Positions 40,621 through 49,994 are shown, counted from the stretch's first letter. The stretch is DNA of 64,000 nt from JAIBAC01 sp046331095 (GCA_046331095.1 JAXLRM010000004.1:124001-188000); one strand, 5' to 3'. Notes: generated from the sequence alone by a model not told the origin. Numbers and translations: made by a program.

Positions 40621-42291
40621 ATGTACGACCGGCACGACGGCGGTCGCTTGGTCGCCAAGACGCTGGCTGCCGCGGGGGTACGCCATCTCTTCTGCCTCCA
40701 GGGCGGCCACATCGACTCCCTCCTCTACGGCTGCCTGAACGAGGGCATCGGCATCGTCGACACGCGTCACGAGCAGGCCGCCGCGCACATGGCAGAAGGC
40801 TGGGCGCTCGCCACAGGCGAGACCGGGGTCTGCGCGGTCACCGCAGGGCCGGGGATCTCCGACGCCGTCACGGGACTCGCCAACGCGCAGATGTCGCTGA
40901 GTCCGATGGTCACGATCGCCGGTGCACGCCCGCTCGAGCAAGCCGACACGTGGCCGCTGCAGGACCTCGACCAGCTCGAGATGGTCAAGCCGATCACGAA
41001 GTGGGCGCGCACGTGCGCGACGGCGCAGCGCTGCGGCGAGTACACCGCCGCCGCCCTCGCCGAGGCGCGCAGCGGCCGCCCCGGACCCACCTACCTCGGG
41101 ATCCCCCTCGACGTGTTGTTCGCGCGGACGCCCGAGACCACGCCCGTCGCTGCGCCCGTCGCCGCTTCCGCCGCGGGACCGGATCCCGCGTCGTTGCAGG
41201 CCGCCGCCGACGTCCTCCGGCGCGCCGAGCGGCCGATCGTCGTCGCGGGAAGCGGCACGCACTGGTCCGGCGCGGGCGACGCGCTCGCGCGACTCGCCGA
41301 GACTGCGGGACTGCCGGTGTTCACGATCAACGCCGGCCGCGGCGTCCTCGCCGACACCCACGAATGGTGCTTCGGTCCCACCATGCCGATCGGAGGCGCT
41401 TTCGGGGACGCCCTCGCGGCGGACGTCGTCGTGGTCCTCGGCGCCCGCATCGGCTTCACCCTCCTCAACGGGGCGTTCTTCCGCGGCAAGACCGTGATCC
41501 GCGTCGACCTCGACGCGGCGGAGATGGGCCGCAACCTCGCCGGCACCCACAACATCGTCTCCGACGCCCGCGAGTTCTGCGAGCGTCTCGCCGACGGCTG
41601 GGAGGGAGGCATCTCCCCCGAGCGGGCCCGCTGGGGCGACCACCTGCGCGAGGCCGCCGCCAAGAACCGCCAGGGCATGGTCAACCAGTTCTCCGGCGCG
41701 AGCGGCGCCGCCATCCACCCCTTCGAGCTCGTCCACGCGATCGACGAGGTCGCCGGCCCCGAGGCGACGCTGGTCTCCGACGGCGGCGACATCATGACGT
41801 GGGCCTCGATGGCGTTCACCGCGCGGGGGCCGGGACGGCACATCTCGCTCAGCACCTACCTGGGTTGCCTCGGTGTCGGCATCCCCTTCGCGCTGGCCGC
41901 GAAGCTGGCACGGCCCGACCAGCCCGTGTTCCTGCTCGAGGGCGACGGCGCGTTCGGTCTCAACGCGATGGAGATCGACACCGCCGTGCGCCACGGGCTG
42001 CCGATCGTGTGCATCATCGGCAACGACGGCTCATGGGGGATGTCGCGTCACGGCCAGGGCCTGCAGTTCGGCTACGACCAGCTCGTCGCCACAGAGCTCG
42101 GCGTGCGGCCCTACCACGAGATGGTCAAGGGCCTCGGCGGCTACGGCGAGTTCGTCGACGACCTCGCCGACCTGCGCGGCGCCGTCGACCGTGCGCTGGC
42201 ATCGGGGCTGCCCGCGTGCGTCAACGTCGCGATCGATCCTGCGGTCTACTCGCCGATGACCGCGGCGATGGCCTCGATGGGCATCAGCTAG
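40621..42291 (+). CDS. thiamine pyrophosphate-dependent enzyme, acetolactate synthase-like
   Basis: A 556-residue enzyme with the three-domain TPP layout. The catalytic Glu51 lies in VDTRHEQAAAHMAEGWALA. The C-terminal TPP/Mg motif is LEGDGAFGLNAMEIDTAVRH followed by CIIGND. The family includes acetolactate synthase, oxalyl-CoA decarboxylase, 2-hydroxyacyl-CoA lyase and benzoylformate decarboxylase; the residues visible do not decide between them, and no acetolactate synthase small subunit is nearby. It has a GGGGGAG site before ATG 40621. It heads a run of four same-strand genes (SDR, hydrolase, flavoprotein), which suggests carbon-carbon bond cleavage or formation in a catabolic pathway. 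Confidence 0.82.
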   Translation: MYDRHDGGRLVAKTLAAAGVRHLFCLQGGHIDSLLYGCLNEGIGIVDTRHEQAAAHMAEGWALATGETGVCAVTAGPGISDAVTGLANAQMSLSPMVTIAGARPLEQADTWPLQDLDQLEMVKPITKWARTCATAQRCGEYTAAALAEARSGRPGPTYLGIPLDVLFARTPETTPVAAPVAASAAGPDPASLQAAADVLRRAERPIVVAGSGTHWSGAGDALARLAETAGLPVFTINAGRGVLADTHEWCFGPTMPIGGAFGDALAADVVVVLGARIGFTLLNGAFFRGKTVIRVDLDAAEMGRNLAGTHNIVSDAREFCERLADGWEGGISPERARWGDHLREAAAKNRQGMVNQFSGASGAAIHPFELVHAIDEVAGPEATLVSDGGDIMTWASMAFTARGPGRHISLSTYLGCLGVGIPFALAAKLARPDQPVFLLEGDGAFGLNAMEIDTAVRHGLPIVCIIGNDGSWGMSRHGQGLQFGYDQLVATELGVRPYHEMVKGLGGYGEFVDDLADLRGAVDRALASGLPACVNVAIDPAVYSPMTAAMASMGIS

Positions 42292-42341
42292 TGCCGCATC
42301 GGCCAGATCGGCACAAGCCACTCGGGACGGGGAGCCCCCAC

Positions 42342-43196
42342 ATGTACGACATGGACGGCAAGGTCGCGCTCGTCACGGGCAGCGCCAGGCGCCGCTCGAT
42401 CGGGCGTGCCATCGCGTTGCGCCTCGCGGCGGAGGGCTGCGACGTCGCCGCCCTCGACATCGGCCGCCCGTATGCGGAGCTGCCCGCGTACGCCCAGCTC
42501 GCGTCGGCCGACGAGCACGCCGAGACGTGCGCGCTCGTCGAGGACGCCGGGCGCCGCGCCGTGGCCGTGCGGGCCGACGTCTCCGTCGAGGACGAGGTCG
42601 AGGCGGCCGTCGCGGAGGCGCTCGCGGCGTTCGGTCGCATCGACGTCGTCGTGAATGCCGCGGGCGGCGCCGGCATGGGCATGGGCGCAGCCCCGCTGAT
42701 CGCACTCCCAGCGGACCAGTGGTCCAAGCTCGTCGACGTCAACCTCAAGGGCACCTGGCTCGTGAGCCGCGCCGCCGCACGCGACATGGTCGCCCGCGGC
42801 GAGGGTGGGCGCATCATCTGCATCTCGAGCCAGGCCGCCAAGACGGGGTTCCCGCTGCTCGGCGCCTACTGCGCCGCGAAGGCGGGGATACTCGGCATGG
42901 TGAGGGCGTGGGCGCTCGAGCTCGCCGCCGCCGCGATCACCGTCAACGCCGTCTGCCCCGGCACCGTCGACACCGACCTGACCAACAAGGACGGGATGAT
43001 GGGCCAGATGATGGCGATGGCGTCGGGCAAGGACCCCGAGACCGCGCTCGCGGACTTCGTGCGCCGCGAGATCCCGCTGGGGCGCCTCGAGACCCCCGAG
43101 GACGTCGCCGACGTCGTCGCGTTCCTGGCGTCGGAACAGGCCGGCTACATGACCGGCCAGGCGATCAACGTCACCGGCGGCCAGGAGATGCACTGA
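42342..43196 (+). CDS. short-chain dehydrogenase/reductase
   Basis: A 284-residue SDR. The cofactor loop is variant: ALVTGSARRRSIGRAIALRL, with a longer Arg-rich insert than the usual TGxxxGIG. The NAG-type motif reads VNAAGGAGMG, catalytic Ser is in ICISSQAAKTG, and the Tyr-Lys pair is in GAYCAAKAGI. C-terminal TGQAINVTGGQEMH fits 3-oxoacyl/hydroxyacyl-type SDRs. It is the second gene of the TPP-enzyme operon, 50 bp downstream, and may act on the TPP enzyme product or substrate. Confidence 0.88.
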   Translation: MYDMDGKVALVTGSARRRSIGRAIALRLAAEGCDVAALDIGRPYAELPAYAQLASADEHAETCALVEDAGRRAVAVRADVSVEDEVEAAVAEALAAFGRIDVVVNAAGGAGMGMGAAPLIALPADQWSKLVDVNLKGTWLVSRAAARDMVARGEGGRIICISSQAAKTGFPLLGAYCAAKAGILGMVRAWALELAAAAITVNAVCPGTVDTDLTNKDGMMGQMMAMASGKDPETALADFVRREIPLGRLETPEDVADVVAFLASEQAGYMTGQAINVTGGQEMH

Positions 43197-43225
43197 GACG
43201 CCCGCGCGAGCAGAGGAGTCCGAAG

Positions 43226-44191
43226 ATGGTCGACATCGCGCACAAGCAGGTGCAGGCGAACGGGATCAGCCTCCACGTCGCCGAGGCCGGAGACGGCCCG
43301 CTGGTGCTGCTCTGCCACGGCTTCCCCGAGCTGTGGTACTCGTGGCGCCACCAGATCGACGCCCTCGCCGCGGCCGGCTACCGCGTCGTCGCGCCGGACC
43401 AGCGCGGCTACGGCGGCAGCGACCGTCCCGAGGCCGTCGGGGCGTACACGCTGTTGCACCTCGTCGGCGACATGGTCGGCCTGCTCGACGCGCTCGGCGA
43501 GGAGTCGGCCACGATCGTCGGCCACGACTGGGGTTCGATGGTCGCCTGGAACGCGGCCCTGTTGCGCCCCGACCGCTTCCCGGCCGTGGTCGGCATGAGC
43601 GTCCCGTACGCGCCGCGGACACCGGTGTCGCCGCTCGAGATCATGAAGGCGATGTGGAAGGACCGCTTCTTCTACATGCTCTACTTCCAGGAGCCCGGCA
43701 AGGCCGAGGCCGAGCTCGAGGCCGACGTCGCGCGCACGATGCGTATGACGCTGTACTCGGCGTCGGGCTCCGTCGGCGAGGACTTCGAGCCCGCCATGGA
43801 CCTTCCCGTCGACTCGGGGTTCCTCGACATGATGGTCGACCCTGCGGAGCTGCCGGACTGGCTCGGCGCCGCCGACCTCGCCGTCTACACCGAAGCGTTC
43901 GAGACCACCGGCTTCCGCGGCGGGCTCAACTGGTACCGCAACTGGGACCGCAACTGGGAGCTGATGGGCGCCTGGAACGCCGCCAAGGTGACGGTCCCGG
44001 CGCTGTTCGTGGCGGGCAAGCGCGATGTGGTCGTCGCCAACGCGATGGCCGGCCCGCTGCTCGACATGCAGGCCACCATGGTGCCGGACCTGCGCGACAT
44101 GGTGATGATCGACGGCGCCGGCCACTGGGTCCAACAAGAGGCGCCCGACGCGGTCAACACGGCCCTGGTCGAGTTCCTGTCGGGACTCTGA
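43226..44191 (+). CDS. alpha/beta hydrolase, epoxide hydrolase-like
   Basis: A 321-residue alpha/beta hydrolase. The oxyanion motif is CHGFPELWYSWRHQ, the nucleophile is Asp101 in VGHDWGSMVAW, and the catalytic His is in GAGHWVQQEAPD. An Asp nucleophile with an HGFPE loop is the signature of soluble epoxide hydrolases (or fluoroacetate/haloalkane dehalogenase relatives), and the cap contains tyrosines that could activate an epoxide. It lies 29 bp after the SDR with a GAGGAG site, third gene of the operon. Confidence 0.85.
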   Translation: MVDIAHKQVQANGISLHVAEAGDGPLVLLCHGFPELWYSWRHQIDALAAAGYRVVAPDQRGYGGSDRPEAVGAYTLLHLVGDMVGLLDALGEESATIVGHDWGSMVAWNAALLRPDRFPAVVGMSVPYAPRTPVSPLEIMKAMWKDRFFYMLYFQEPGKAEAELEADVARTMRMTLYSASGSVGEDFEPAMDLPVDSGFLDMMVDPAELPDWLGAADLAVYTEAFETTGFRGGLNWYRNWDRNWELMGAWNAAKVTVPALFVAGKRDVVVANAMAGPLLDMQATMVPDLRDMVMIDGAGHWVQQEAPDAVNTALVEFLSGL

Positions 44192-44215
44192 ACCCGAACG
44201 CGAGGAGAACAGCTC

Positions 44216-45871
44216 GTGACCTCCAACGACACGGACCACCCGAGACGCGCGGTCGTCGTCGGCGCCGGGATCGGCGGCAGCGCGCTGACCCTGCTGCTCG
44301 CCCAGGCGGGCCTGCAGGTCACCCTGCTCGAGAAGAACCGCTTCCTCGGCGGCTCCTGCGCCGGCTACGACAAGCAGGGTTTCCAGATCGACTTCGGGAC
44401 CCACATGTTCAGCCGCGGCCCGCGGGGGCCCCTGGGTGAGGTGCTGCGCCGCGCCGGTGAGCCGCGTGCGGTCGAGTTCCTGCGCACCCACGACATCGCC
44501 GAGGTCCGCTTCCAGGCACCGGGCGATCCGACCGAGATCAGGTCGATCCCGCTGCCGTCCCAGCTCCACCGCTTCCCGCTCCTCGGCGCCCGCATGGTCG
44601 CGGCCATGGGGCTGAACCCGATCGAGGCCGCACAGGTCGGCCTCATGCTCACGCGTCTGCTGACCATCAGCGAACGGGCAGCCGATGCTTGGAACCACCG
44701 CACGATCGAGGAGTTCGTCGCCCGGTTCACGCGCAACCCGCGCATCGCCGCCGCGCTCGGCTTCCTCCTCGGCCTCTACTTCGTGATCCCCCCGTGGGAG
44801 GTGTCGGCCGGAGAGGCGATGTACTGCTTCAAGCGGATGATGCGCGACAACTGGCTCAGCTACCCGCGCGGGGGCGCCAAGGCGATCCCGACCACGTACT
44901 GCCGCCTCGCCGAGGGTCACGGCGCCGAGGTCCGCACCGGGGTGGCGGTGCGCCGCATCGTGATCGAGGACGGCTGCGCCCGCGGCGTCGAGCTCGACGA
45001 CGGGTCCCGCCTCGACGCCGACCTCGTGATCTCGACCTCGAGCGTGCGCTCGACGGCGCTGCACCTCTGCGACCCCGCGCGGCTCCCCGCCGACTACGTC
45101 GAGAGCGCCGGCCGTATCAAGGGCTCCCAGATCGCGATCCAGGCGAAGATCGCACTCGACGCCGAGCTCGTCGACGCCGGCTGCCTGATGGGCGCGCTCG
45201 GCGACGGCATCGACCTGATGAACCTCGACGGCGAGACCACGCGGACCATGTTCGGCCAGCTCGTCGGCGGCCGCGTCCCCGACGTGGTGCCGTTCTACTG
45301 CCCGGTCCCGACGAACTTCGACGCGTCGCTCGCACCGCCGGGGCACCAACTCCTGACCGTCTGCGTCGCCGCGCCGACAAGCGACGTCTCCGAGCGCGAC
45401 CCCGCCACGGACTGGGACGAAGCGTTGATGCGGACGATGCGCACGATCGTCCCCGGCCTCGACGACCACATCCTGTTCGTGGACCACATGAGCGTCCCGT
45501 GGGTCGAACGCTGGATCGGCAAGGAGTTCGGCCCCGCGATCTCCACCGCTCAGAGGCCGGACCAGGTCGGCGAGCTCAGGCCGAGCGTCACCACCCCGGT
45601 CGAGGGCCTCTACCTCGCCGGCTGCGGCGCCGGCGGCCGCGGCGTCGGAACCGAACTCGCAGCCGACAGCGCGATGGAGTGCGCCGAGACGATCCTCGAC
45701 GACCTCGGGCGCGCTCGTCCGCAGCGGTGGGACACCCCACGGCACCGGGTCACCGGCTTTCCCCGCGTCATCCGCCACGCCCTGTTGCCGACCCCGGTGG
45801 TCGACCGCTCTGCGGCGCCGGCCCCCGAGACCCAAGCCAGACCCAAGGCGGAGGCGCCCTTGGGCTGCTGA
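44216..45871 (+). CDS. CrtI-like FAD-dependent oxidoreductase 3
   Basis: A 551-residue flavoprotein of the phytoene desaturase-like group. It has an FAD loop VVVGAGIGGSALTLLLAQAG, EKNRFLGGSCAGYDKQGF and a C-terminal YLAGCGAGGRGVGTELAADS. It is more distant from the two paralogues at 13-17 kb than they are from each other. The start is GTG 44216 behind GAGGAG, 24 bp after the hydrolase gene, so it is probably the last gene of the operon. The substrate is likely hydrophobic; none can be named. Confidence 0.8.
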   Translation: MTSNDTDHPRRAVVVGAGIGGSALTLLLAQAGLQVTLLEKNRFLGGSCAGYDKQGFQIDFGTHMFSRGPRGPLGEVLRRAGEPRAVEFLRTHDIAEVRFQAPGDPTEIRSIPLPSQLHRFPLLGARMVAAMGLNPIEAAQVGLMLTRLLTISERAADAWNHRTIEEFVARFTRNPRIAAALGFLLGLYFVIPPWEVSAGEAMYCFKRMMRDNWLSYPRGGAKAIPTTYCRLAEGHGAEVRTGVAVRRIVIEDGCARGVELDDGSRLDADLVISTSSVRSTALHLCDPARLPADYVESAGRIKGSQIAIQAKIALDAELVDAGCLMGALGDGIDLMNLDGETTRTMFGQLVGGRVPDVVPFYCPVPTNFDASLAPPGHQLLTVCVAAPTSDVSERDPATDWDEALMRTMRTIVPGLDDHILFVDHMSVPWVERWIGKEFGPAISTAQRPDQVGELRPSVTTPVEGLYLAGCGAGGRGVGTELAADSAMECAETILDDLGRARPQRWDTPRHRVTGFPRVIRHALLPTPVVDRSAAPAPETQARPKAEAPLGC

Positions 45872-45943
45872 CTCCCGCGCACGGGCGCACAGGACCCTAC
45901 GCACCATCGCGGGTAGCCTCGGCGCAGCCTCGCTGGGAGGACC

Positions 45944-47152
45944 ATGGACGGCGGACGTGTACTCGCGTGGTCGCTGGCGCTCGTCGTGTCGGCGGCGCTC
46001 GTGGCCGCATGTCGTGGCGGTGGAAGTGACCAGCCGCCCCAGGCCAGCGCGACGCCTTCGGATGCGGGCTCGGGTGCCGGACCGGGGCGGCAGTTCGAGC
46101 ACCCGCAGGGCGTCGCCCTCCGGGCCCCTTCCTTCGGCGGTGACGGGCTCTTCCCGCCGTTCGCGGACGGTACCGGTTCGGGCGCCTACGGCCAGGGCGC
46201 GTACACGCTCACGGCGCGGTCTCCGTATTCGACGAGCGACGTCGGATTCGGCCGCGAGGACCTGGGCCCGTCGTCACACGTCGTGGCCGAGATCGACTCG
46301 GGCGCGAGCCGGTCCGACACCGGATTCGGCATCGTCTGCAGGCTCCACGACGACGGTGCGAGCTACTACCGCTTCGGCGTCGGCAACGACGGGACGTACT
46401 CGATCGCCAAGGTCGTGGCCAACGAGGACACGATCCTCACCGGAGGTGGCGAGTGGGTGCGCAGCAGTGGCATCGATCCGAACTCGCGCACCTGGCAGGT
46501 CGGCGCAGACTGCGACGGCGAGGTGCTCACCCTGCGTGTCAACGGAGCGGTCGTCGACCAGGTGCAGGACGACGCGTTCGACGCCGGGCAGGTCGGTGTG
46601 TTCGTCGAGACGTTCGACGAGCCGAACGCGTCGATAGCGGTGAGGTCGTTCAGCGCGGTCGGCTACCCCGATGCGCGTGCGGTGGGGGCAGCGGCCCGTG
46701 CGGTGTGGGAGAAATGGGTGGCGGACCTGCCGCCTGAGACCACACGTTGCGAGCTCGGCGACGCGGCGGCAACGGACACTCGACCCACGCCGATCTTCGC
46801 GGCCAATTGCGACGGCGTCCTCTACCTGCAAGTCGAGAAGGCCACGGAGACAGAGGGCGTGTTCGACCATCTCGTCAAGGCGTTCGGGGTGACGCTCGCC
46901 TCCGTCGGTGACGACCGCCCGGATTGCCGCGTGCAGTCCGACGTGATCGGCAACAACTTCGGGAAGGTGGGCAAGAACGACGTCCTCCCCGGCGGGCTCG
47001 CCTGCATCGACGACGGTGATTCGATCGTGGTCGTGTGGCACGACGACACCGGCCTCGTCGGGGTATTGCGCACGAGAGCGGACGACCCGGAGTTCGTGCG
47101 CGGCTGGGCCAAGGACTGGTGGCCGTTCCGCGTTCGTCCGGCGCAGCTGTAG
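45944..47152 (+). CDS. lipoprotein with a jelly-roll-type domain
   Basis: A 402-residue exported protein. A signal peptide ends in lipobox LVAAC (Cys23) and is followed by a disordered Ser/Pro/Gly linker. Residues ~80-235 (DTGFGIVCRLHDDGASYYRF, TWQVGADCDGEVLTLRVNG, DAGQVGVFVETFDEPNASIA) have the strand pattern of the DUF1080/LamG-like concanavalin fold, often carbohydrate-binding. The C-terminal ~150 residues are unassigned. It has a GGGAGG site before ATG 45944. Its neighbours give no clear clue. Confidence 0.7.
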   Translation: MDGGRVLAWSLALVVSAALVAACRGGGSDQPPQASATPSDAGSGAGPGRQFEHPQGVALRAPSFGGDGLFPPFADGTGSGAYGQGAYTLTARSPYSTSDVGFGREDLGPSSHVVAEIDSGASRSDTGFGIVCRLHDDGASYYRFGVGNDGTYSIAKVVANEDTILTGGGEWVRSSGIDPNSRTWQVGADCDGEVLTLRVNGAVVDQVQDDAFDAGQVGVFVETFDEPNASIAVRSFSAVGYPDARAVGAAARAVWEKWVADLPPETTRCELGDAAATDTRPTPIFAANCDGVLYLQVEKATETEGVFDHLVKAFGVTLASVGDDRPDCRVQSDVIGNNFGKVGKNDVLPGGLACIDDGDSIVVVWHDDTGLVGVLRTRADDPEFVRGWAKDWWPFRVRPAQL

Positions 47153-47172
47153 GTCCCGCCGCCGACGTGGCC

Positions 47173-48051
47173 CTATCGCGACGGCGCGTCCGCGATCGAG
47201 GAGAACCGGGCAACGTCGAAGCTGAACAGCGCCGCTGTCTGGCTCGCGGTGGCGAGCAGGTCGCCGGCCTCGCTCCACACGTGCGCGACACCGTGGCCGT
47301 AGTCGCCCACGGCCATGTGCGGCCGGAGGTCGATGAGGACCCACTCGGTCTCGACGAAGCTGCCGATGCGGATCGTGTTGTCGAGGCTCGTGCCGCCGAC
47401 GAAGGCGCCCATGGCCGCCGCGATCGACATCGGCACCATGTCGGAGAGGAACGCCGCCAGCGCCGGTGTCACCGCCGCGCGGTCGCGACGGCGTGCCCAC
47501 ACGCACAGGCGTCCGACGCCGGGGTCGGGATGGCGCAGGATCTCGGCGCCGCGCATCTCGACCGCTGTCGCGAAGCCCATCGGAGGCAGCTCCGGGACCG
47601 ACTCCGGGGCGAACCCGGCCAAGCGAGCCATCCCGGTGAACGGGCTCGTCCAGACCTCGGAGTCCTCCGGGGCGCTCACCTCGGGAGGGTTCTCGAACAC
47701 GCCCGTGATCCCGCCTTCCTTGTGGTTGCCGGTCGCCCCGAGGGAGGCGAAGACCACGTTGCCGTCGGTGTCGGTCCCGGTGACGCGCACCTGGCTGGTG
47801 CGTTTGCCGGCGGCGAGAACCTCGGCATGGGTGCACAGCTCGGTCCCGAGCATGGCGGTCGCCACGAACTGGGTCGTCATCCACAGCGGGGGACGGCCGG
47901 AGGTGATCTCCGCGGCCGCGACCGAGATGGCGATCGCGGCACCGCCGTAGAGGCGGCCGTCGAGGCGGGCGAGGCGGTCGTGGACCACGACGCCGAACCG
48001 GCCGGGGTCCTCTGTGGGGACGAGTCCGAGAAACTCCACGTCGCTGCGCAT
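47173..48051 (-). CDS. acyl-CoA thioesterase family protein (double hot-dog)
   Basis: A 292-residue TesB-like thioesterase. The first hot-dog shows RLYGGAAIAISVAAAEITSG and LCTHAEVLAAGKRTSQVRVT; the second shows VPMSIAAAMGAFVGGTSLDN, TIRIGSFVETEWVLIDLRPH and YGHGVAHVWSEAGDLLATAS. The Asp/Thr/Gln-type active-site pattern is plausible (SLDN; final SQTAALF). It should hydrolyse acyl-CoA to free acid and CoA. It begins at ATG 48051 with TACCGT six bases upstream, a leaderless start, and diverges from the Ddn-type gene. Confidence 0.82.
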   Translation of the reverse strand: MRSDVEFLGLVPTEDPGRFGVVVHDRLARLDGRLYGGAAIAISVAAAEITSGRPPLWMTTQFVATAMLGTELCTHAEVLAAGKRTSQVRVTGTDTDGNVVFASLGATGNHKEGGITGVFENPPEVSAPEDSEVWTSPFTGMARLAGFAPESVPELPPMGFATAVEMRGAEILRHPDPGVGRLCVWARRRDRAAVTPALAAFLSDMVPMSIAAAMGAFVGGTSLDNTIRIGSFVETEWVLIDLRPHMAVGDYGHGVAHVWSEAGDLLATASQTAALFSFDVARFSSIADAPSR

Positions 48052-48057
48052 CGGGGG

Positions 48058-48133
48058 ACGGTACCGGGACCTGCTGCCGGCGCCCCAACCTGGGCAGAGG
48101 TCGACGTGAGGCGCGGTGGCCTTCGGGTACATT
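48058..48133. promoter_or_regulatory. divergent pair of leaderless promoters
   Basis: On the minus strand TACCGT (48063-48058) stands six bases before the thioesterase ATG. On the plus strand TACATT (48128-48133) stands seven bases before the nitroreductase ATG at 48141. Neither gene has a ribosome binding site. Confidence 0.55.
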
Positions 48134-48140
48134 CCTCGCC

Positions 48141-48581
48141 ATGATCGAAGGCGAATACGAACCGAGCCCGTGGGACTGGGTGCGCGACCAGGTCGCCGAG
48201 TACGAGGATTCCGGTGGCGAACGTGCCAACACCTTCCTCGACACCGGCCTGCCCATCGTGATCCTGACCACACGTGGCAACAGGACCGGCAAGGTCCGCA
48301 AGACCCCGCTGATGCGTGTCGAGCACGACGGCGAGTACGCGCTCGTGGCATCCGTGGGCGGTGCTCCGAAGAACCCGGTCTGGTACCACAACCTCGTAGC
48401 CGACCCGACAGCGGTGACGATCCAGGACGGCCCCGAGCCGTTCGAGGCCACCGTCCGCGAGCTCGACGGCGACGAGCGTGATCTGTGGTGGGGGCGCGCA
48501 GTGGAGGCCTACCCCCCTTACGAGGCCTATCAGCGCAACACCGAGCGGCGCATCCCCGTCTTCGTGGCCCGTCCGAACTAA
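48141..48581 (+). CDS. F420-dependent nitroreductase family (Ddn-like) protein
   Basis: A 146-residue split-barrel protein. LPIVILTTRGNRTGKVRKTP, LVASVGGAPKNPVWYHNLVA and FEATVRELDGDERDLWW are the hallmark segments of the deazaflavin (F420)-binding Ddn family. Such enzymes reduce quinones or unsaturated lipids, and activate nitro drugs in mycobacteria. It is leaderless and divergent from an acyl-CoA thioesterase. Repeat cluster C starts right after its stop codon. Confidence 0.9.
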   Translation: MIEGEYEPSPWDWVRDQVAEYEDSGGERANTFLDTGLPIVILTTRGNRTGKVRKTPLMRVEHDGEYALVASVGGAPKNPVWYHNLVADPTAVTIQDGPEPFEATVRELDGDERDLWWGRAVEAYPPYEAYQRNTERRIPVFVARPN

Positions 48582-48582
48582 C

Positions 48583-48802
48583 CAAACGCGGGCGGTTTGG
48601 CCCGCCAGCGGGCCAGGTTGCCCGCGTTTGGGACGTCCGAGCCGTCAAACGCGGGCGGTTTGGCCCGCCGGCGGACCAGGTTGCCCGCGTTTGGAGACGT
48701 GGGACGGGGTCGGGGGACTGGGGTCGGGGGACGGGGTCGGGGACTCCGAGCCGTCAAACGCGGGCGGTTTGGCCCGCCAGCGCGCCAGGTTGCCCGCGTT
48801 TG
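48583..48802. repeat. 48-nt palindromic repeat, cluster C (3 copies)
   Basis: Units at 48583-48630, 48646-48693 and 48755-48802; the first two have a 63-bp period. Arms CAAACGCGGGC / GCCCGCGTTTG-type are perfect in all three. In unit 1 a second perfect dyad TGGCCCGC / GCGGGCCA sits inside, so the unit can fold as a hairpin within a hairpin; units 2 and 3 have one mismatch in it. GGACGGGGTCGGG-like 14-bp tandem repeats (about 48,706-48,745) separate units 2 and 3. The last unit ends 28 bp before the next start codon. Confidence 0.95.
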
Positions 48803-48830
48803 GCGGGGTCGGCGCTTAGGGTCGTGGGCC

Positions 48831-49994
48831 ATGGGTACGACGATGGACCACGACGAGTTCCTGCGCCGCTGCGAGTCCCTGGTGCCCGCACTCGCCATAC
48901 AGGCCGAGGAGGCGGAGGAGCTGCGGCGCGTCCCCGAGGCGACGATCGACGCGGTCCGCGCCCTCGACCTGTTCCGGGTCGTCGTGCCGACCTCGCTGGG
49001 CGGACACGGCCTCGGCCTCGGCACGCTCGCGCAAGGGACGCGCATCCTCGCCCGCGGCTGTCCCGCCACGGCGTGGACGCTGTCGTTCCTGATGCTGCAC
49101 GCGTGGCTGCTCGCCAAGTTCCCGCCCGAGGGCCGCGAGGAGCTCTTCGCGCACGACCCGGCACCGTTCGCGCCGGCTCCGCTCGCGCCGACGGGGAAGG
49201 CGACCGCTGTCGACGGCGGCTTCCTCGTCGACGGACGCTGGGAGTGGGCCACCGGCGTGGCACACGCGCAGTGGGTGATGGTGCACGCCGTCCAGGTCGA
49301 ACCGGAGCTCACGACCTGGTTCGTGGTGTTGCCGACCGACGCGGTCGAGGTCGACGACGTGTGGTTCACGGCGGGGATGCGCGCCACGGGCAGCAACGTC
49401 ATCCGGGTCAGGGACCGCTTCGTGCCCACCAGCCACGCGATCCCGGCGCGGTCCCTGCTCGACGGCACCGGCACCGTCGACGGCGACGGCCTCGCCGGGA
49501 TCCCGCTCGCGGCGGTGCTCGCCCTCACCGCTGCAGCACCGGCACTCGGCGCCGCCGAGGCCGCCGTCGACCTCTACAGAGAGCGCCTCGTCGAGCGCGT
49601 GCTCGCGTACTCGATGGGCGACAAGGCCGCCGAACAGCCCGCCGCGCAGATCCGCCTCGCGACGGCGACGAGCGACCTCGCCGCAGGCCGCGCCCGCTGG
49701 GAGGCCGCGATCCGCGACGTCGAGGCAGCGAGCACCGCAGGCACGATCGACCTCGAGCTGCGGGTGGGCACCCGCCTCGCCGCCGCGGCAACGGTGCGCT
49801 CCGCCCGCCAGGTGATCTCGACCGTCTGCGACGGGGCCGGCGCGAGCGTCTACTTCTCGGACCACCCGCTGCAGCGGCTCCAACGCGACGTCGAGACCCT
49901 CAAGGGCCATGTCGTCTTCGACTGGGACCGCACCGCCGAGCTCGCCGGCCGCTTCGCCCTCGGCTTCCCACTGCGCCCCGTCGACATGGTCTGA
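48831..49994 (+). CDS. HsaA/acyl-CoA dehydrogenase-type flavin monooxygenase
   Basis: A 387-residue acyl-CoA dehydrogenase-fold protein. RVVVPTSLGGHGLGLGTLAQ and GCPATAWTLSFLMLHAWLLA at the N-terminus and a type-2 C-terminal domain (DGAGASVYFSDHPLQRLQRD) match the HsaA/DszC class of two-component flavin monooxygenases rather than true dehydrogenases; the catalytic Glu of acyl-CoA dehydrogenases is not evident. HsaA-type enzymes hydroxylate phenolic steroid intermediates before extradiol cleavage, and an extradiol-type dioxygenase gene follows. No flavin reductase is seen. TAGGGT eight bases before the ATG suggests a leaderless start. Confidence 0.75.
   Translation: MGTTMDHDEFLRRCESLVPALAIQAEEAEELRRVPEATIDAVRALDLFRVVVPTSLGGHGLGLGTLAQGTRILARGCPATAWTLSFLMLHAWLLAKFPPEGREELFAHDPAPFAPAPLAPTGKATAVDGGFLVDGRWEWATGVAHAQWVMVHAVQVEPELTTWFVVLPTDAVEVDDVWFTAGMRATGSNVIRVRDRFVPTSHAIPARSLLDGTGTVDGDGLAGIPLAAVLALTAAAPALGAAEAAVDLYRERLVERVLAYSMGDKAAEQPAAQIRLATATSDLAAGRARWEAAIRDVEAASTAGTIDLELRVGTRLAAAATVRSARQVISTVCDGAGASVYFSDHPLQRLQRDVETLKGHVVFDWDRTAELAGRFALGFPLRPVDMV

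Noticed and set aside
48706..48745. G-quadruplex or regulatory G-run between repeat units 2 and 3
   Set aside because: The GGACGGGGTCGGG-like tandem repeats are low-complexity and could form secondary structure, but nothing places them in a functional context beyond the repeat cluster.
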